From Bubalus kerabau (taxonomy: Eukaryota; Chordata; Mammalia; Artiodactyla; Bovidae): a DNA stretch of 64,000 bases. The first letter of the stretch is position 1. Each line of letters opens with the position of its first letter. The stretch covers positions 127,857,697 to 127,921,696 of the forward strand of contig NC_073627.1 in the NCBI RefSeq assembly GCF_029407905.1, read 5' to 3'. Position numbers and translations under genes: made by a program. Shown here one piece after another: positions 1 through 11,950 of this stretch. A model generated the notes under the pieces. That model made no database searches. It saw nothing but the letters and a program-made list of their open reading frames with translations, and was not told where the DNA came from.

Positions 1-360
1 AGTCACTGAAATTTATTAAATTTTGAAAGTTTTACTCATTATTTATCTTTTTTTATGCTTCATTTTATGGTGTGTAGTTTCCAATTACACATATATTAGA
101 CCTCTTGGTATGTTCCACAGGTTATGTTGCTCTGTTATCTTAAAATCTTTTTCCTTTTTGTCAGGTTGAATAATTTCTATTGATCTTTCTTCATGGCCAC
201 TAACTTTTTTTTCTTACTACCTCCAAATTGCTGTTAAGCCTTTTAGGTGATTTTGTTTAAAAAATCATGTATTGTGTCTTTCAGTTCTAAAATTCCTCTT
301 TTTTCTTTCTGATTTTTATTTTTGTGCTGTGATTTCCTATTTAATTATTTCAAGTATTTA
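1..360 (-). mobile_element. Old L1 (L1M-type) 3' UTR fragment, left part
   Basis: T-rich sequence that reads as the reverse complement of an old mammalian L1 3' untranslated region, including the phrase around 170-300 on Ctrl of a T-rich, pyrimidine-heavy strand. It appears to resume at 1411 after a different L1 piece, which suggests a later L1 landed in it. Family and join are recognised by eye only. Confidence 0.55.
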
Positions 361-1410
361 AAAAAGCAATAAGCTTTATTTTTTAAACAGCTTTAGGTTC
401 ACAGTAAGATTGAGTAGGAAATACAGAGAGTTTATACTCCCCATTCCCTCCCACCCCCTCCACATATTCATACTCATGACCTCCCATACTTTCAACATCT
501 GATACATTTATCTGGTGCATTTATTACCATCAGTGAACTTACACTGAAATATTGTTATCACCCACAGAAAACGCCATAGTTTCCATTAGGGTTTACTCTT
601 GGTACTGTTCATTCTGTGTACAAATGTCTAATGATGTACAGCCACTATTGTAGTGTCATACAGAATAGTTGCACTCCCTCCCAAAGTTGCTCTGCCATTT
701 TGCATTCCCACCAACAGTGAAGGAGAGTTTCTGTTGCTCCACATTCTTGTCAGCATTTGATGCTACTAGTGTTCCGGAAATTGGCTATTTTAAGACATGC
801 GTAGTGATATCTTTTGTAATTTCAAATTTCCCAGTGGATGTATGATGTTGAACATCTTTTCATATGCTCATTTGCCACCTTTATATCTTCTTTGGTGGTA
901 TAGCTGTTAAGACCTTTTTCCCATTTTAAAATTGGATTATTTGTTTTCATATTGTTGAGTTTCAGGGGTTCTTTACATATTTTGGATAGTATCCTTTATC
1001 AGATGTGTCTTTTGTAAATTTTTTTTCTAATCTGTGACTTGTCTTCTCATTCTCTTGACTTTGTCTTTTATAGAGCAGAAATTTTTAATTTTAATAAAGT
1101 TCAGCTAATCCGTTGTTTCTTTCATGGATTTTGCCTTTAGTGTTGTATCTAAAATTTCATTGCTGTACCCAAGATCATCTAGGTTTTTTCCTATATTCTA
1201 GGAGTTTTATAGTTTTGCATTTTATATTTAGGTCTGTGATCCATTTTGAGTTCTTTATTTTTGTGAAGAGTGTAAAAAAAAAACCTCAGTGTAAGGTCTG
1301 TGTCTTGATTCAGTTTTAGCATGTAGATGTTCAGTATTTCCAGTCACCTTTTGTTGAAAAGACTATCTTTGCTCCATTGTATTAACTTTGCCCCTTTGTC
1401 CCAGCATGTG
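361..1410 (-). mobile_element. L1 ORF2 3' end plus 3' UTR, minus strand
   Basis: On the minus strand this matches the C-terminal end of L1 ORF2 followed by its 3' UTR. The stretch from about 840 to 1400 is the familiar antisense L1 text (mouse-to-man conserved ORF2 tail, e.g. the segments near 990-1100 and 1330-1390). Several stops and small indels make it non-coding. It probably inserted into the older L1 sequence that flanks it on both sides. Confidence 0.75.
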
Positions 1411-1848
1411 TATTTTATACCTTTTGTAGTTGTTCCACAGTTCTTGGATATTTTGTTCTGTTTGACTTTTTCCCCTTCATTTTTATTTCTCTTAGCTTTT
1501 CAGTTTTGCAGGTTTATACTGAGACCTCCTCAAGCTCAGAGGTTCTTTCCTTAGTGTGTCCAGTTTGTTAACAACTCCCAGCAAAGGCATTCTTCGTTTC
1601 TGTTACCATATTTTTTATTATTAGCATTTCTTGTAATTCTTTCTTAGCATTGTCATCTCTCAGCTTATATTATTAATCTGTTTCTTGCATGTTTTCTAAT
1701 TTTTCCATTAACAACCCCTAACATATTCATCATAGTTTAAATTTTTTTCTAGTCTGATCTGATATTTCCAACATATCTGACTCTGTTTTTAATGCTTATT
1801 CAGCCTCTTCAAACTGTTTTGTTTTCTTTTAAAATGCATTGTTTTGAG
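1411..1848 (-). mobile_element. Old L1 (L1M-type) 3' region, continued
   Basis: Continuation of the older minus-strand L1 3' region seen at 1-360. It is interrupted at 1849 by a CHR SINE and resumes at 1967. No open frame worth annotating. Confidence 0.55.
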
Positions 1849-1966
1849 GACTTTGTTGACAGTCCAGTGTTCCATACTTGACGTTTTACTGCCGGGCCTG
1901 GGTTTAATTCCTGGTCAGGGAATTAAGATCCCACAAGCTACATGATACAGTAAAAAAAAAAAAAAT
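1849..1966 (+). mobile_element. CHR-type tRNA-Glu SINE
   Basis: Carries the CHR SINE body: a degraded tRNA-like head, then the diagnostic segment 'cctggtcagggaattaagat' near 1911-1930, and an A-rich tail at 1952-1966. CHR SINEs are tRNA-Glu-derived and shared by ruminants, hippos and whales. It sits inside an older L1, so it is the younger element. Confidence 0.8.
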
Positions 1967-3420
1967 TTTTTTAATAAAATAAAAATTTAAAAAGGTTCTC
2001 CCTCCACAGAAGTGATATACTGGATTAAAGGAACTGTGGTATATAGGCCTTTAGAAATATAATGATAAGGTGTTCTGGGTGGTGAAACATCCTGTAGGCC
2101 TCTGGTTAGATCTCAGTCTTTTGATGAGATTATCTCCCTGGATTGTGAACTTCACCAGTGCTTCTTTGGATTTTTTTAATCCTCTTAGGTGGAACAGGAT
2201 GACTAGAGGGGCTTGGAATGGCTATTTTTCTTCCCCCATGTGAAAGACTAGAAGGAGCTGAAGTTGGTTATTTCCCTCCAGGTAAATTAGGCTAATAAAA
2301 TTCCAGTAGGTTAGGCTCTGGTAAAATAGTTTCTCCTGGGGGCAGGTCTTATTAAGAAGAATAGAATGCTCTGGGATATTCCAAAATGGTTCTTTTTCCA
2401 TTCCCCATGCCAGAAAGGTAAGGGAATTTTTCTTCAATTTTCACTGTGAGGACCTGGTTTTACCTCCTGGAGGTAAAACTCACAAAGGTGTGGGAATCTG
2501 CTTATGACTTGGTGCCCAAGTTTTTAATTCTCAAACTTGTTTAAACTGAGTCTCCATGAATTTGTCCATTACAATATAGGTTTTTTTGCACTGTTACTGG
2601 CTCTCTAATGGTTTCTGTACTGATTAAGTTTTGATGCTCTGTATCTGCCTAGCTCTCCAATTTCTGGGGCAGTGATTTGTTTTCTTTGATGGATCTAAGA
2701 AGAGTTGTTGATTTATTTAGCTTATTACTTGTTAGGATAGAGTGATGACTTAAGCTCCTTATATGCTCAACCAAAAACTGGAAGTCTGCAAGCATATTTT
2801 GGGCTACTTCAGTATAGTGATAACTACTTTAGGGTTAGGCTTGCTTTTTGGCGTATAGGTTACATTTTCTGTCTAGTAATTTGGGGCTGTTTTGTTAGAC
2901 ATTGTGAATGAAACATTGTAGAGACTTTGGATTCTGTTATATTTCTCTGAAGATGGTTGTTTTTGCTCTCTTTAAATTTCTCAGAACTCACCAGCTACTT
3001 TGACACTATTTAAACTTCACGCTTGTTTTTCTTACAGTTGACCACAGATGGTATCCTTATTGTTTTACCTTATCTGCCTTAGCTGGGCTGCTTGGAGTGT
3101 GTTCTGTGTATGTGTAGTTCAGTAGTAAGTTATGTTTGGGCAGACTTTATTTATAGCATTTTGGGCTACCTCTCTCTGACTCTAGTGTCTAGATTTCCCT
3201 TCCCACTTTCTAATTACTGTAGCAGCCCCAGTCTCTGAGCTCTGATTCTTTAACCAGTTAGACTGCAGCTTTCTATTAAAACTTTAATTATTCTCTTCTC
3301 CCATTCCCACTACCAGAACTATTGATTGAGGATAGCTTCAGGTGAAGAGCTATAAAAACTGTAAACTAACCCAATGCCCTTCCTCTCTTTCAAGCATTAA
3401 CTTAACTCCATTTTATGTAT
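1967..3420 (-). mobile_element. Old L1 (L1M-type) 3' UTR, right part
   Basis: Long match by eye to the antisense of an old L1 3' UTR, recognisable at about 2010-2210, 2330-2400, 2560-2760 and 3160-3420. The element is ancient and full of small changes. No gene is visible in it. Confidence 0.6.
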
Positions 3421-3454
3421 GTTTTTGATTGAATTCTAGTGCCTTCATCTATAG

Positions 3455-3700
3455 TCAGTTCTTGTTATTCGTGATTTTGTATTTGGGACTTCACCTACTT
3501 GCTGCATTTTATTTATAACCCCTAAATCAATAGTCACTCCACTTTTGAGACTTGTGTGGGGCAGCAAAAAATTTACCTGATGCACATGCTCCCAGCTGAG
3601 GTCAAACGGACAATGGTCTGCTTTCTTGTTTCATCTTGTTTCATCTTTCATACGTGCTGAGTAGAGGATGGAGATCGTAGGGGCAGTGCAGTGTAGTGCA
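3455..3700. repeat. Unresolved ancient repeat, possibly DNA-transposon derived
   Basis: The text around 3465-3640 resembles a mammalian interspersed repeat I associate with old DNA transposons, but I cannot name the family with confidence and see no terminal inverted repeats. No gene is visible. Confidence 0.3.
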
Positions 3701-3804
3701 GGATACTTCAGCTCTTAACCACCTGTGAACCTTATTTTCTCTTTTGTAAAATAAAGAAGAAAGGATGAGTTGTTTTTAGGATATAAGATTATAATCTGTG
3801 AGGG

Positions 3805-3830
3805 GTGTGTGTGTGTGTGTGTGTGTGTGT
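3805..3830. repeat. (GT)13 microsatellite
   Basis: Uninterrupted GT dinucleotide tract directly against the left end of the Tigger copy that follows. Confidence 0.97.
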
Positions 3831-3831
3831 A

Positions 3832-4070
3832 CACGGTTGACTCCTGAACAACACAGGTTTGAATTGCATGAGTCCACTTATGTGCAGATTTTTTTTTCAA
3901 TAGGAAATACTACAGTTCAACACAATCTGCAGTTGGTTGAATCCACTGATAGAGAGCTGTAGACAAGAGAGGAACAGCATATATGGAGCGCAGACTACAC
4001 ATTATATATGGATTTTCAACTGTGTGGTGTACGGTCAGCATCCCCACCCCCATGTTTAGAGTCAGTCGTG
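3832..4070. mobile_element. Short Tigger/pogo-type DNA transposon
   Basis: The left end (from 3834) resembles the Tigger terminal repeat 'cagttgacccttgaacaac', and the right end (about 4034-4070) resembles its inverted partner. TA dinucleotides at 3830-3831 and 4071-4072 fit the TA target duplication of this superfamily. It is far shorter than an autonomous Tigger and has no transposase frame, so it is an internally deleted, non-autonomous copy. Confidence 0.7.
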
Positions 4071-4093
4071 TATTTCCTCTAGGAGCAGCAGCT

Positions 4094-4340
4094 TGCTGCT
4101 GCTGCTGCTGCTAAGTCGCTCAGTCGTGTCCGACTCTGTGCGACCCCATAGACGGCAGCCCACTAGGCTCCTGTCCCTGGGATTCTCCAGGCAAGAATAC
4201 TGGAGTGGGCTGCCATTTCCTTCTCCAATGCATGAGAGTGAAAAGTGAAAGTGAAGTTGCTCAGTCGTGCCCAACTCTTAGCGACCCCATGGACTGCAGC
4301 CTACCAGGCTCCTCTGTCCATGGGATTTTCCAGGCAAGAG
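4094..4340 (-). mobile_element. Bov-A2 SINE, minus strand
   Basis: Two Bov-A monomers in the usual Bov-A2 arrangement, read on the minus strand; the triplet tail appears as (TGC)n at 4094-4112. The far end stops at 'caggcaagag' (4331-4340), so the element's own 5' end is truncated by some 30 bp. Bov-A2 is ruminant-specific and its 3' end derives from BovB. Confidence 0.9.
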
Positions 4341-4699
4341 TAAAATTGCTAATTCTGTGTTCATGACAACTTTATAGTACATAACATTTATGAATAATAA
4401 CTCTCAAGTATAATTGTTTTTTGAATTGTGTACAGAATTTATAATTGTTTCTACAAGGTAAATGGTCTGATATGAGCTTACTCCGTCATTATCAAAAGCA
4501 GAACTCTACCTCTATTTCATTTTGTAATTGCAGAATGTTCTATAAATATTTTAAAAAGCACAGAAAGGAGAATATGTATCACTGTTGTTGCCACCACATG
4601 GAGATGACCACAGTTAACATTCTAGTGTCTGAAATTCTATTCTTTCATCTGTACAGCATGACTCATGTGTGTATATGCTTATTGTTAATTACCTGATTT

Positions 4700-4855
4700 T
4701 AAGTAAGTTGTATTTAACGTCTCAGTTTCTTGATCTGTAAAATAGGGATAGTAAAATTATATATCATAGGATTTGGGGGATTAAAGATTAGTATATGTGA
4801 GGCATTTAAGCTGCATGGAACTTATTAAATGCGATAGAATTATTAGCAATTAGAT
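4700..4855 (+). mobile_element. MIR SINE fragment
   Basis: The central and 3' part of a MIR: 'ctcagtttcttgatctgtaa' at 4721-4740, then a purine-rich run and the AT-rich 3' part. MIRs are ancient tRNA-derived SINEs shared across mammals. Confidence 0.7.
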
Positions 4856-5171
4856 ATTTTTATAATTGATGTTACACTGTAATTCTGCCATTTAAAATTG
4901 AGTATGCTGAGCATAATTGTATCTGTTATTGATAACTGAATGTCAGTATTATGAGTGAGACTCTCAGTTGTTACATTTGAGGTGCAGTTTTGAATTTTGA
5001 GATCTGTGTTTAGTGTTCCTCAAGGAGGAGCTTTTCCTGATTTTTTTTTTTTTTTTGCTTCTTCTGTTTGAAGTTTTTTGTGTTTCCCTTGATAACTAGT
5101 TTCCTTCTTTTTAAAAAAAATCTGTGTAATCTTCTTCTGTAGATTTACTTGGTTTCCTTTCTTATTTACAG

Positions 5172-5219
5172 CTTCTAATTTGCTGTCTACAGAGAAACTC
5201 CATAATTAAATTTGTTGAG
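5172..5219 (+). other. Candidate 48-bp exon (unconfirmed)
   Basis: A long pyrimidine tract ends in an AG at 5170-5171, followed by 48 bases open in only one frame (phase 0, encoding LLICCLQRNSIIKFVE), then GAG followed by gtaaca. Both splice contexts are plausible. No repeat family covers it. I do not recognise the peptide, and a chance match is quite likely in 64 kb of AT-rich sequence, so treat this as a lead rather than a gene. Confidence 0.2.
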
Positions 5220-5344
5220 GTAACATCTAAAATAAAAGTGTATTTTAAGTATGTGACTTTGTGAGCACCAGTATCTGCCTTTGTTTTTATTGCATTTTAG
5301 ATGGATTTAGGAGCCAGAAATCTTAAAATTTATTTTTATCTTTT

Positions 5345-5456
5345 TATTTTTTTTGGCCACACTGGGCATCATTTGGGTTCCTAGTTCCCTGGCCAGGGAT
5401 TGAACCCTGCAGTGGAAGCGTGCAGTTTTAATCACTGGACTACGAGGGATGTTCCT
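5345..5456 (-). mobile_element. CHR-type tRNA-Glu SINE, minus strand
   Basis: Antisense CHR SINE: a T-rich tail at the left, 'ttggccacactgggc' near 5354, the antisense tRNA B-box region around 5390-5410, and the head at about 5440-5456. Confidence 0.8.
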
Positions 5457-6239
5457 AGAATTCATGTTTTTTAAAACTTTATTTTATTAGAAAAATATAG
5501 TATGGTAGGTTCCCCCCTCCCCCCTCAAAGCTAAAGTAATTCATTGGAGTAGATTATGCCAGCAGAATGAAAAAAAATCTCTGTGTTAGAATTTTTACTG
5601 AGTTGGATAATTTTTTTCCCTTAAAAGATATAAAGCTTAATGTTATAAGGAATAGGTACAATTTGTTTCTAATAGAATATGAACAGCATGTCTTGAATAT
5701 AATTTTATTTTTTAATCACATTTTCCTGTTTTTATTTGTCCATCTTTCTGTTTCTTTCTTTGGTTAAAACTTAATGAATAGTTTTAAATTTTTGTAATTA
5801 AGCTCTTAGGCATTGGTACTCCTGGCCTGCCTTACTGTGTCAGTGGTGTTCACATAATTTTTTTTCATGGATGATTTGGTGTTCCTGCTTTTTGTATTTT
5901 ACATTCTTTTTCCACTTCTTAAGTACTTTCTTTTTAAGTTTCTTAAACATTGTTTATTAAATTCCTTCCCCAGCTCTTTCTGACCTCCAGCTTTAATAGG
6001 CATGTGTGCCCCTTGGGAGAGAAGAAGGGTAAAAGTAAGAATAGAAGTGGCAGTGTAGAATAAGACAGAATGAAAATAGAAATAGGAGAGGAGGAGTATA
6101 TGAATGTGAAGTCAGTCATACTGATTGATAAGGAAGGGTTGGGAGTATCCTTCATCATCCTGAACTTCTCTTATATCCCATGTCTACATCATTAGCAAAT
6201 ATTGTCAGTTTCAGTCTGTGAAATATACTTAAGAGTCAG
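5457..6239. other. No gene seen
   Basis: AT-rich sequence with a short C-rich patch at 5511-5525. No convincing repeat family and no coding signal. The open frame at 5943-6158 (minus) is short and has no family features. Confidence 0.5.
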
Positions 6240-6960
6240 AATCTGATCACTTCTTATCCATCCACATCATTGCCACTTACATTTAAATCACAGTTAAAAC
6301 CTGGACTATTGTAGTAGTTTCAGAGGTGTTCTTTCTTCTCTGCCTTTTGCCACCCAGCAGTTAGTGTGGTCCTTTTAAACTTAAGTCAGATGATATCATT
6401 CCTTTTTACAAACTCTTTGTTTCACTTAAATTAATATCCAATGTCTAGTCCATGGTATGAAAGGCTGTATATGATCTTGTTTTTTTACTTCTCTGATCTT
6501 CTCTCTTGTCTCTGTCGCTTACTATTAAACTGCTTCAGCCCCACACTGACCACTGTATAGTACATTCCTGGCTTAGGGCTTTATGCTAAATATGCCCTCT
6601 CCTGGCTATGCCTTTTCCTCAGGAGTTGCTTGGCTGGCTCCCTCAACTTCTTTCAGATCTCTGCCCAAGTGTCGTCTTAATCTGAAGGATTTTCTCTAAC
6701 AGTCTTATTATGTGAAATAGCATCTCCTTCTTAACACCATCCTTCTCAATTCCCTTTTCCGTGTTGTATTTTTGTTTTGATAGGTTGTATTGCCACTTTA
6801 CATATTTTATAAGAATGTATTTATGAATGTATGTATTTATCTAATGGCTTTACCCTGCCTGCTAAAGTAGAAACCTTCTGGTTCATTGCAGTATCCCCCA
6901 GGCTTGGAATACTACCTGGCTAGACTCGCAATAAATATTTCTTTGAATGCAGGATAGAAT
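6240..6960 (+). mobile_element. L2 LINE 3' end
   Basis: Matches the L2 3' UTR in order: the 'ggctggctccctcaacttct' region at 6631-6650, 'cagatctctgcccaagtgtc' at 6654-6673, and the terminal 'caataaatatttctttgaat' at 6930-6949. L2 stopped moving early in mammalian history; this copy has no usable frame. Confidence 0.8.
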
Positions 6961-8490
6961 AAATAGGAAAATATAGGCAAGAAACAGTTGTGTTTCTAAG
7001 GGAAACCAGTGGCATTTTGAACTGACTCTGTAGAGATGGGGAAAGTGGTTAGCAAGGAATGTACTTAGTAGGTAAGGGATTGGAACAGATATATTATTGC
7101 TGAGGATTTTTTGGTGGGCTGATTAGTTGGACAGATAGTAATATGTGAAATCAGAAGGCTTTTCTAACAAGGACAAGTTTTTTTCGATTTGACCTCATAC
7201 TGTCTGAGTAGCTCTTTTGTTTGTTGGTTGGTGTTGCCTTACAATATGAACAAGATTTCTTTCACCCTTTTTGGCTCTCTGGTTTCTTGTTGTGACCAGT
7301 TTCCAGTCCTTTCCTGCCAGCTTGATTGTCTTCTCTCTGGTGGCTGGCCCTCATCTCCCTGGCTTCTTTTTTGTCAGGGAGGGCGTTTTATATGTGCACT
7401 TTATCCCTGAATGCTGAGAGAATACTTGTCAAACTGACAGATGGGGTGACTACTGGTTGCCATTTGACATGGAGAACGACACCTAAAAGTCTGCCTTTGT
7501 CGCTGTGGGCCTTTGAGAGACTCAGTGTAAGACGGTGTGCTTTATCAAATAGAAATAACCATGTTGATGAACATTTAGTGTTCATGATGTTAAAATGTAT
7601 CCTTTCTGTAAACTTATACTTCTCCCTCATACTGAACATGCTAGTCTTATATCTTAGTTTTTTCATAGAATAAATAAGAAAATACAGAAAACACCAAGAT
7701 TTTAAAAGACTGTTGTTTAATAATGAACTAGGTGTATTATTTCATTCATTTGCTCTGTATACCACATCATTTATCTCCCTTCTCTGTTTTGACACCTGCA
7801 ATGGCTCACTTATGTCCACTGAATATAACTCTTGAAGCCAGCATTTAAAATTATATTAAATTTGTAATATACTTCCCAGCCTACATTTTTATTTCTCAGC
7901 TCCCTCTCATATTCCCTATATTCTGGTCCACTAGCTTTCAGGGTTCTTCACAGCTTCTCAGGGATTCCTATGGAGAGATGGGATTCAGGTTGGTAGAATT
8001 CTGTTTCTGTTCTTAGGGTTTCATTTCTTAAGATTTCTTAGGAAACTCTTCCTTAGGGTTTCATTTCTTTTGTACATTTGACTTTCTTTAAAATAGGGTT
8101 CTGTAAGTAAAAGAATATTTGAAAGTGACTCCATTTGTTTGATCGTGTGATTGGTCTGTGTCTGATAGTCTCTCTTGTCTTTCACACACACACACTCCCC
8201 TCACACTTTCTTGTGACTTTTCTGTGGTTCCCTCTTCCTGGAATGTTAATGTCTCTAATTAATCATTTATATAGTGAGTTTTGTTGGTCACCTGTAACAG
8301 AATGATAGTTTTACACATTTTAGTTCTAAAGAACTTTAAGGAAACTGGAAATTAACTACTTACATGATCAGAATCCTTAAGGTTTAATGTATGTTTTGTT
8401 CACTTATGGCATTGTATGCATGCTGGACAAAGACAAACTCTTGAGTTTGGGCCACATATTTTTCCATGAATGTATGCTTCTAAAATATTG
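6961..8490. other. No gene seen; mostly unassigned sequence
   Basis: Contains overlapping open frames of 115 codons (7326-7673, plus) and 92 codons (7388-7666, minus), neither with recognisable domains or splice context. A short (CA)n lies near 8185-8197 and a direct repeat at 8012-8029 and 8052-8069. Otherwise unassigned. Confidence 0.5.
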
Positions 8491-8492
8491 AT

Positions 8493-8591
8493 GGAGAGTT
8501 CCCTGGTGGCTTAGTTAGGACTCTGTGCTTTCACTGCATGGCCAGGCTTCAGTCCCTGGTTGAGGAATTGAGGTCCACCAAGCTTCAAGGC
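8493..8591 (+). mobile_element. CHR SINE, left half (target of BovB insertion)
   Basis: The head and body of a CHR SINE, from 'gagttccctggtggcttagt' onward. It is cut at 8591 by the BovB and resumes at 11951. The sequence 'aagcttcaaggc' at 8580-8591 returns as 'aagcctcaaggc' at 11951-11962, the target-site duplication made by the BovB. Confidence 0.85.
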
Positions 8592-9270
8592 TGCAAAGAA
8601 TATAATCAGTCTCATTTCGGTGTTGACCATCTGGTGATGTCCGTGTGTAGAGTCTTCTCGTGTTGTTGGAAGAGGGTGTTTGCTATGACCAGTGCGTTCT
8701 CTTGGCAAAACTCTATTAGCCTTTGCCCTGCTTCATTCCGTATTCTAAGGCCAAATTTGCCTGTTACTCCAGGTGTTTCTTGACTTCCTACTTTGGCATT
8801 CCAGTCCCCTATAATGAAAAGGACATCTTTTTTGGGTGTTAGTTCTAAAAGGTCTTGTAGGTATTCATAGAACTATTCAACTTCAGCTTCTTCAGCATTA
8901 CTGGTCGGGGCATAGACTTGGATTATCGTGATATTGAATGGTTTGCCTTGGAAACGAACAGAGAACATTCTGTCATTTTTGAGATTGGATCCAAGTACTG
9001 CATTTCGGACTCTTGTTGACTATGATGGCTACTCCATTTCTTCTAAGGGATTCCTGTCCACAGTAGTAGACATAATGGTCTCTGAGTTAAATTCACCCAT
9101 TTCAGTCCATCTTAGTTCGCCGTCTCCTAGAATGTCGATGTTCACTCTTGCCATCTCCTGTTTGACCACTTCCAATTTCCCTTGATTCATGGACCTAACA
9201 TTCCAGGTTCCTATGCAATATTGCTCTTTACAGCATCGAACCTTGCTTCTATCACCAGTCTCATCCACAA
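8592..9270 (-). pseudogene. BovB endonuclease domain fragment (inverted)
   Basis: The N-terminal part of the BovB polyprotein, an APE-type endonuclease that nicks target DNA to prime reverse transcription. On the minus strand the start region reads IGTWNVRSMNQGKLEVV (near 9160-9215), the N-terminal asparagine-containing signature of this nuclease class. Downstream pieces such as the segment decoding as VIANTLFQQH (about 8660-8690) are recognisable but in shifted frames. The domain is cut off at 8592, where the inverted segment ends, and continues in the opposite orientation from 9801. The 5' UTR lies at about 9270-9800, also inverted. Multiple stops and frameshifts show it is non-functional. 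Confidence 0.9.
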
Positions 9271-9800
9271 CTGGGTGTTGTTTTTACTTTGGCTTCATCA
9301 CTTCATTCTTTCTGGAGCTATTTCTCCACTGATCTCCAGTAGCATATTGGGCACCTACTGACCTGGGAAGTTCATCTTTCAGTGTCCTATCTTTTTGCCT
9401 TTTCGTACTGTTCATGGGATTCTCAAGGCAAGCATACTGAAGTGGTTTGCCATTCCCTTCTCCAGTGGACCACATTCTGTCAGACCTCTCCACCATGACC
9501 CATCCATCTTGGGTGGCCCCACATGGCATGGCTTAGTTTCATGGAGTTAGACAAGGCTGTGGTCCGTGTGATTAGATTGACTAGTTTTCTGTGATTATGG
9601 TTTCAGTGTGTATGCCCTCTGATGCCCTCTCGCAACACCTACCGTCTTACTTGGGTTTCTCTTACCTTGGATGTGGGATACCTCTTCACGGCTGCTCCAG
9701 CAAAGTGCAGCTGCTTCCCCTTACCTTGGACGAGGGGTATCTCCTCATGGCCACCCCTCCTGACCTTGAACGTGGAGTAGCTCCTCTCAGGCCTCCTGCG

Positions 9801-11935
9801 AAAACAAGACCGGGAGCTGACTGTGGCGCAGATCATGAACTCCTTATTGCCAAATTCAGACTTAAATTGAAGAAAGTAGGGAAAACCACTAGACCATTCA
9901 GGTATGACCTAAATCAAATCCCTTATGATTATACACTGGAAGTGAGAAATAGATTTAAGGGCCTAGATCTGATAGATAGAGTGCCTGATGAACTATGGAC
10001 GGAGGTTTGTGACATTGTACAGGAGGCAGGGATCAAGACCATCCCCATGGAAAAGCAAAAAAGCAAAATGGCTGGCTGAGGAGGCCTTACAAATAGCTGT
10101 GAAAAGAAGAGAAGCAAAAAAAGCAAAGGAGAAAAGGAAAGATATAAGCATCTGAATGCAGAGTTCCAAAGAAGTAAGGAGAGATAAGAAAGCCTTCCTC
10201 AGCGATCAATGCAAGGAAATAGAGGAAAACAACAGAATGGGAAAGACCAGAGATCTCTTCAAGAAAATTAGAGATACCAAGGGAACATTTCATGCAAAGA
10301 TGGGCTCGATAAAGGACAGAAATGGTATGGACGTAACAGAAGCAGAAGATATTAAGAAGAGATGGCAAGAATACAAAGAAAAACTGTACAAAAAAGATCT
10401 TCACGACCAAGATAATCACGATGGTGTGATCACTCACCTAGAGCCAGACATCCTGGAATGTGAAGTCAAGTGGGCCTTAGAAAACATCACTACAAACAAA
10501 GCTAGTGGAGGTGATGGAATTCCAGGTGAGCTATTTCAAATCCTGAAAGATGATGCTGTGAAAGTGCTGCACTCAATATGCCAGCAAATTTGGAAAACTC
10601 AGCAGTGGCCACAGGACTGGAAAAGGTCAGTTTTCATTCCAATCCCAAAGAAAGGCAATGCCAAAGAATGCTCAAACTACCGCACAATTGCACTCATCTC
10701 ACACGCTAGTAAAGTAATGCTCAAAATTCTCCAAGCCAGGCTTCAGCAGTAAGTGAACCATGAACTTCCAGATTTTCAGGCTGGTTTTAGAAAAGGCAGA
10801 GGAACCAGAGATCAAATTGCCAACATCCGCTGGATCATGGAAAAAGCAAGGGAGTTCCAGAAAAACATCTACTTCTGATTTATTGACTATGCCAAAGCCT
10901 TTGACTGTGTGGATCACAATAAACTGTGGAAGATTCTGAAAGAGATGGGAATACCAGACCACCTGACCTGCCTCTTGAGAAACCTATATGCAGGTCAGGA
11001 AGCAACAGTTAGAGCTGGACATGGAACAACAGACTGGTTCCAAATAGGAAAAGGAGTACATCAAGCCTGTATATTGTCACCCTGTTTATTTAACTTATAT
11101 GCAGAGTACATCATGAGAAACGCTGGGCAGGAAGAAGCACAAGCTGGAATCAAGATTGCTGGGAGAAATATCAATCACCTCAGATATGCAGATGACACCA
11201 CCCTTATGGCAGAAAGTGAAGAGAAACTAAAAAGCCTCTTGATGCAAGTGAAAGAGAAGAGTGAAAAAGTTGGCTTAAAGCTCATTCAGAAGACTAAGAT
11301 CATGGCATCTGGTCCTATGACTTCATGGGAAATAGTTGGGGAAATAGTAGAAACAGTGTTAGACTTTATTTTTTTGGGCGCCAGAGTCACTGCAGATGGT
11401 GAATGCAGCCATGAAATTGAAAGATGCTTGCTCCTTGGAAGGAAGGTTATGACCAACGTAGATAGCATATTGAAAAGCAGAGACATTACTGTGCCAACAA
11501 AGGTCTGTCTAGTCAAGGCTATGGTTTTTCCAGTAGTCATGTATAGATGTGAGAGTTGGACTGTGAAGAAAGCTGAGTGCCGAAGAATTGATGCTTTTGA
11601 ACTGTGGTGTTGGAGAAGACTCTTTAGAGTCCCTTGGACTAATCCAAAGGAGATCAGTCTAAAGGAGATCAGTCCTGGGTATTCTTTGGAAGGAATGTTG
11701 CTAAAGCTGAAACTCCAGTACTTTGGCCACCTCATGCGAGGAGTTGACGCATTAGAAAAGACTCTGATGCTGGGAGGGATTGGAGGCAGGAGGAAAGGGG
11801 GATGACAGAGGATGAGATGGCTGGATGGCATCACTGACTCGATGGACTTGAGTCTGAGTGAACTCCGGGAGTTGGTGATGGACAGATAGGCCTGGCGTGC
11901 TGCGATTCATGGGGTCGCAAAGAGTTGGACGTGAC
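9801..11935 (+). pseudogene. BovB reverse transcriptase region, disrupted
   Basis: Encodes the tail of the endonuclease (AKTRPGADCGADHELL, from about 9801), the linker, and the RTE-clade reverse transcriptase with its C-terminal region. The catalytic YADD box is intact at 11185-11196, in a frame open from 10909 to 11805 (298 codons). Other RT landmarks are NKASGGDGIP near 10495-10524 and DYAKAFDCVDH near 10885-10917. Damage seen: a TGA at 10077-10079, a frameshift between there and 10156, a TAA at 10750-10752, a TGA at 10875-10877, and a TGA at 11803-11805. The stops look like single-base changes. An intact protein of this family runs to roughly a thousand residues in one frame. The 3' end merges into the tail sequence shared with Bov-A SINEs. 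Confidence 0.93.
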
Positions 11936-11950
11936 TGAGCGACTGAACTG

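Larger units (their letters stand above)
8592..11950 (+). mobile_element. BovB LINE, near full length, 5' third inverted
   Basis: About 3.36 kb of BovB in two opposite segments. 8592-9800 holds the 5' UTR and most of the endonuclease on the minus strand. 9801-11950 holds the end of the endonuclease, the reverse transcriptase and the 3' end on the plus strand. Only a few dozen bases of the endonuclease are missing at the switch. The whole is flanked by one 12-bp duplication with one mismatch (8580-8591, 11951-11962), so the inversion arose in the insertion itself. That is the signature of twin priming, known best from L1. Frameshifts and stops make it dead. Confidence 0.95.

Noticed and set aside
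7326..7673. Overlapping 115- and 92-codon frames on opposite strands
   Set aside because: No recognisable domain or splice-site context; likely chance.
11286..11834. 182-codon minus-strand open frame
   Set aside because: Antisense shadow of the BovB RT C-terminal region.
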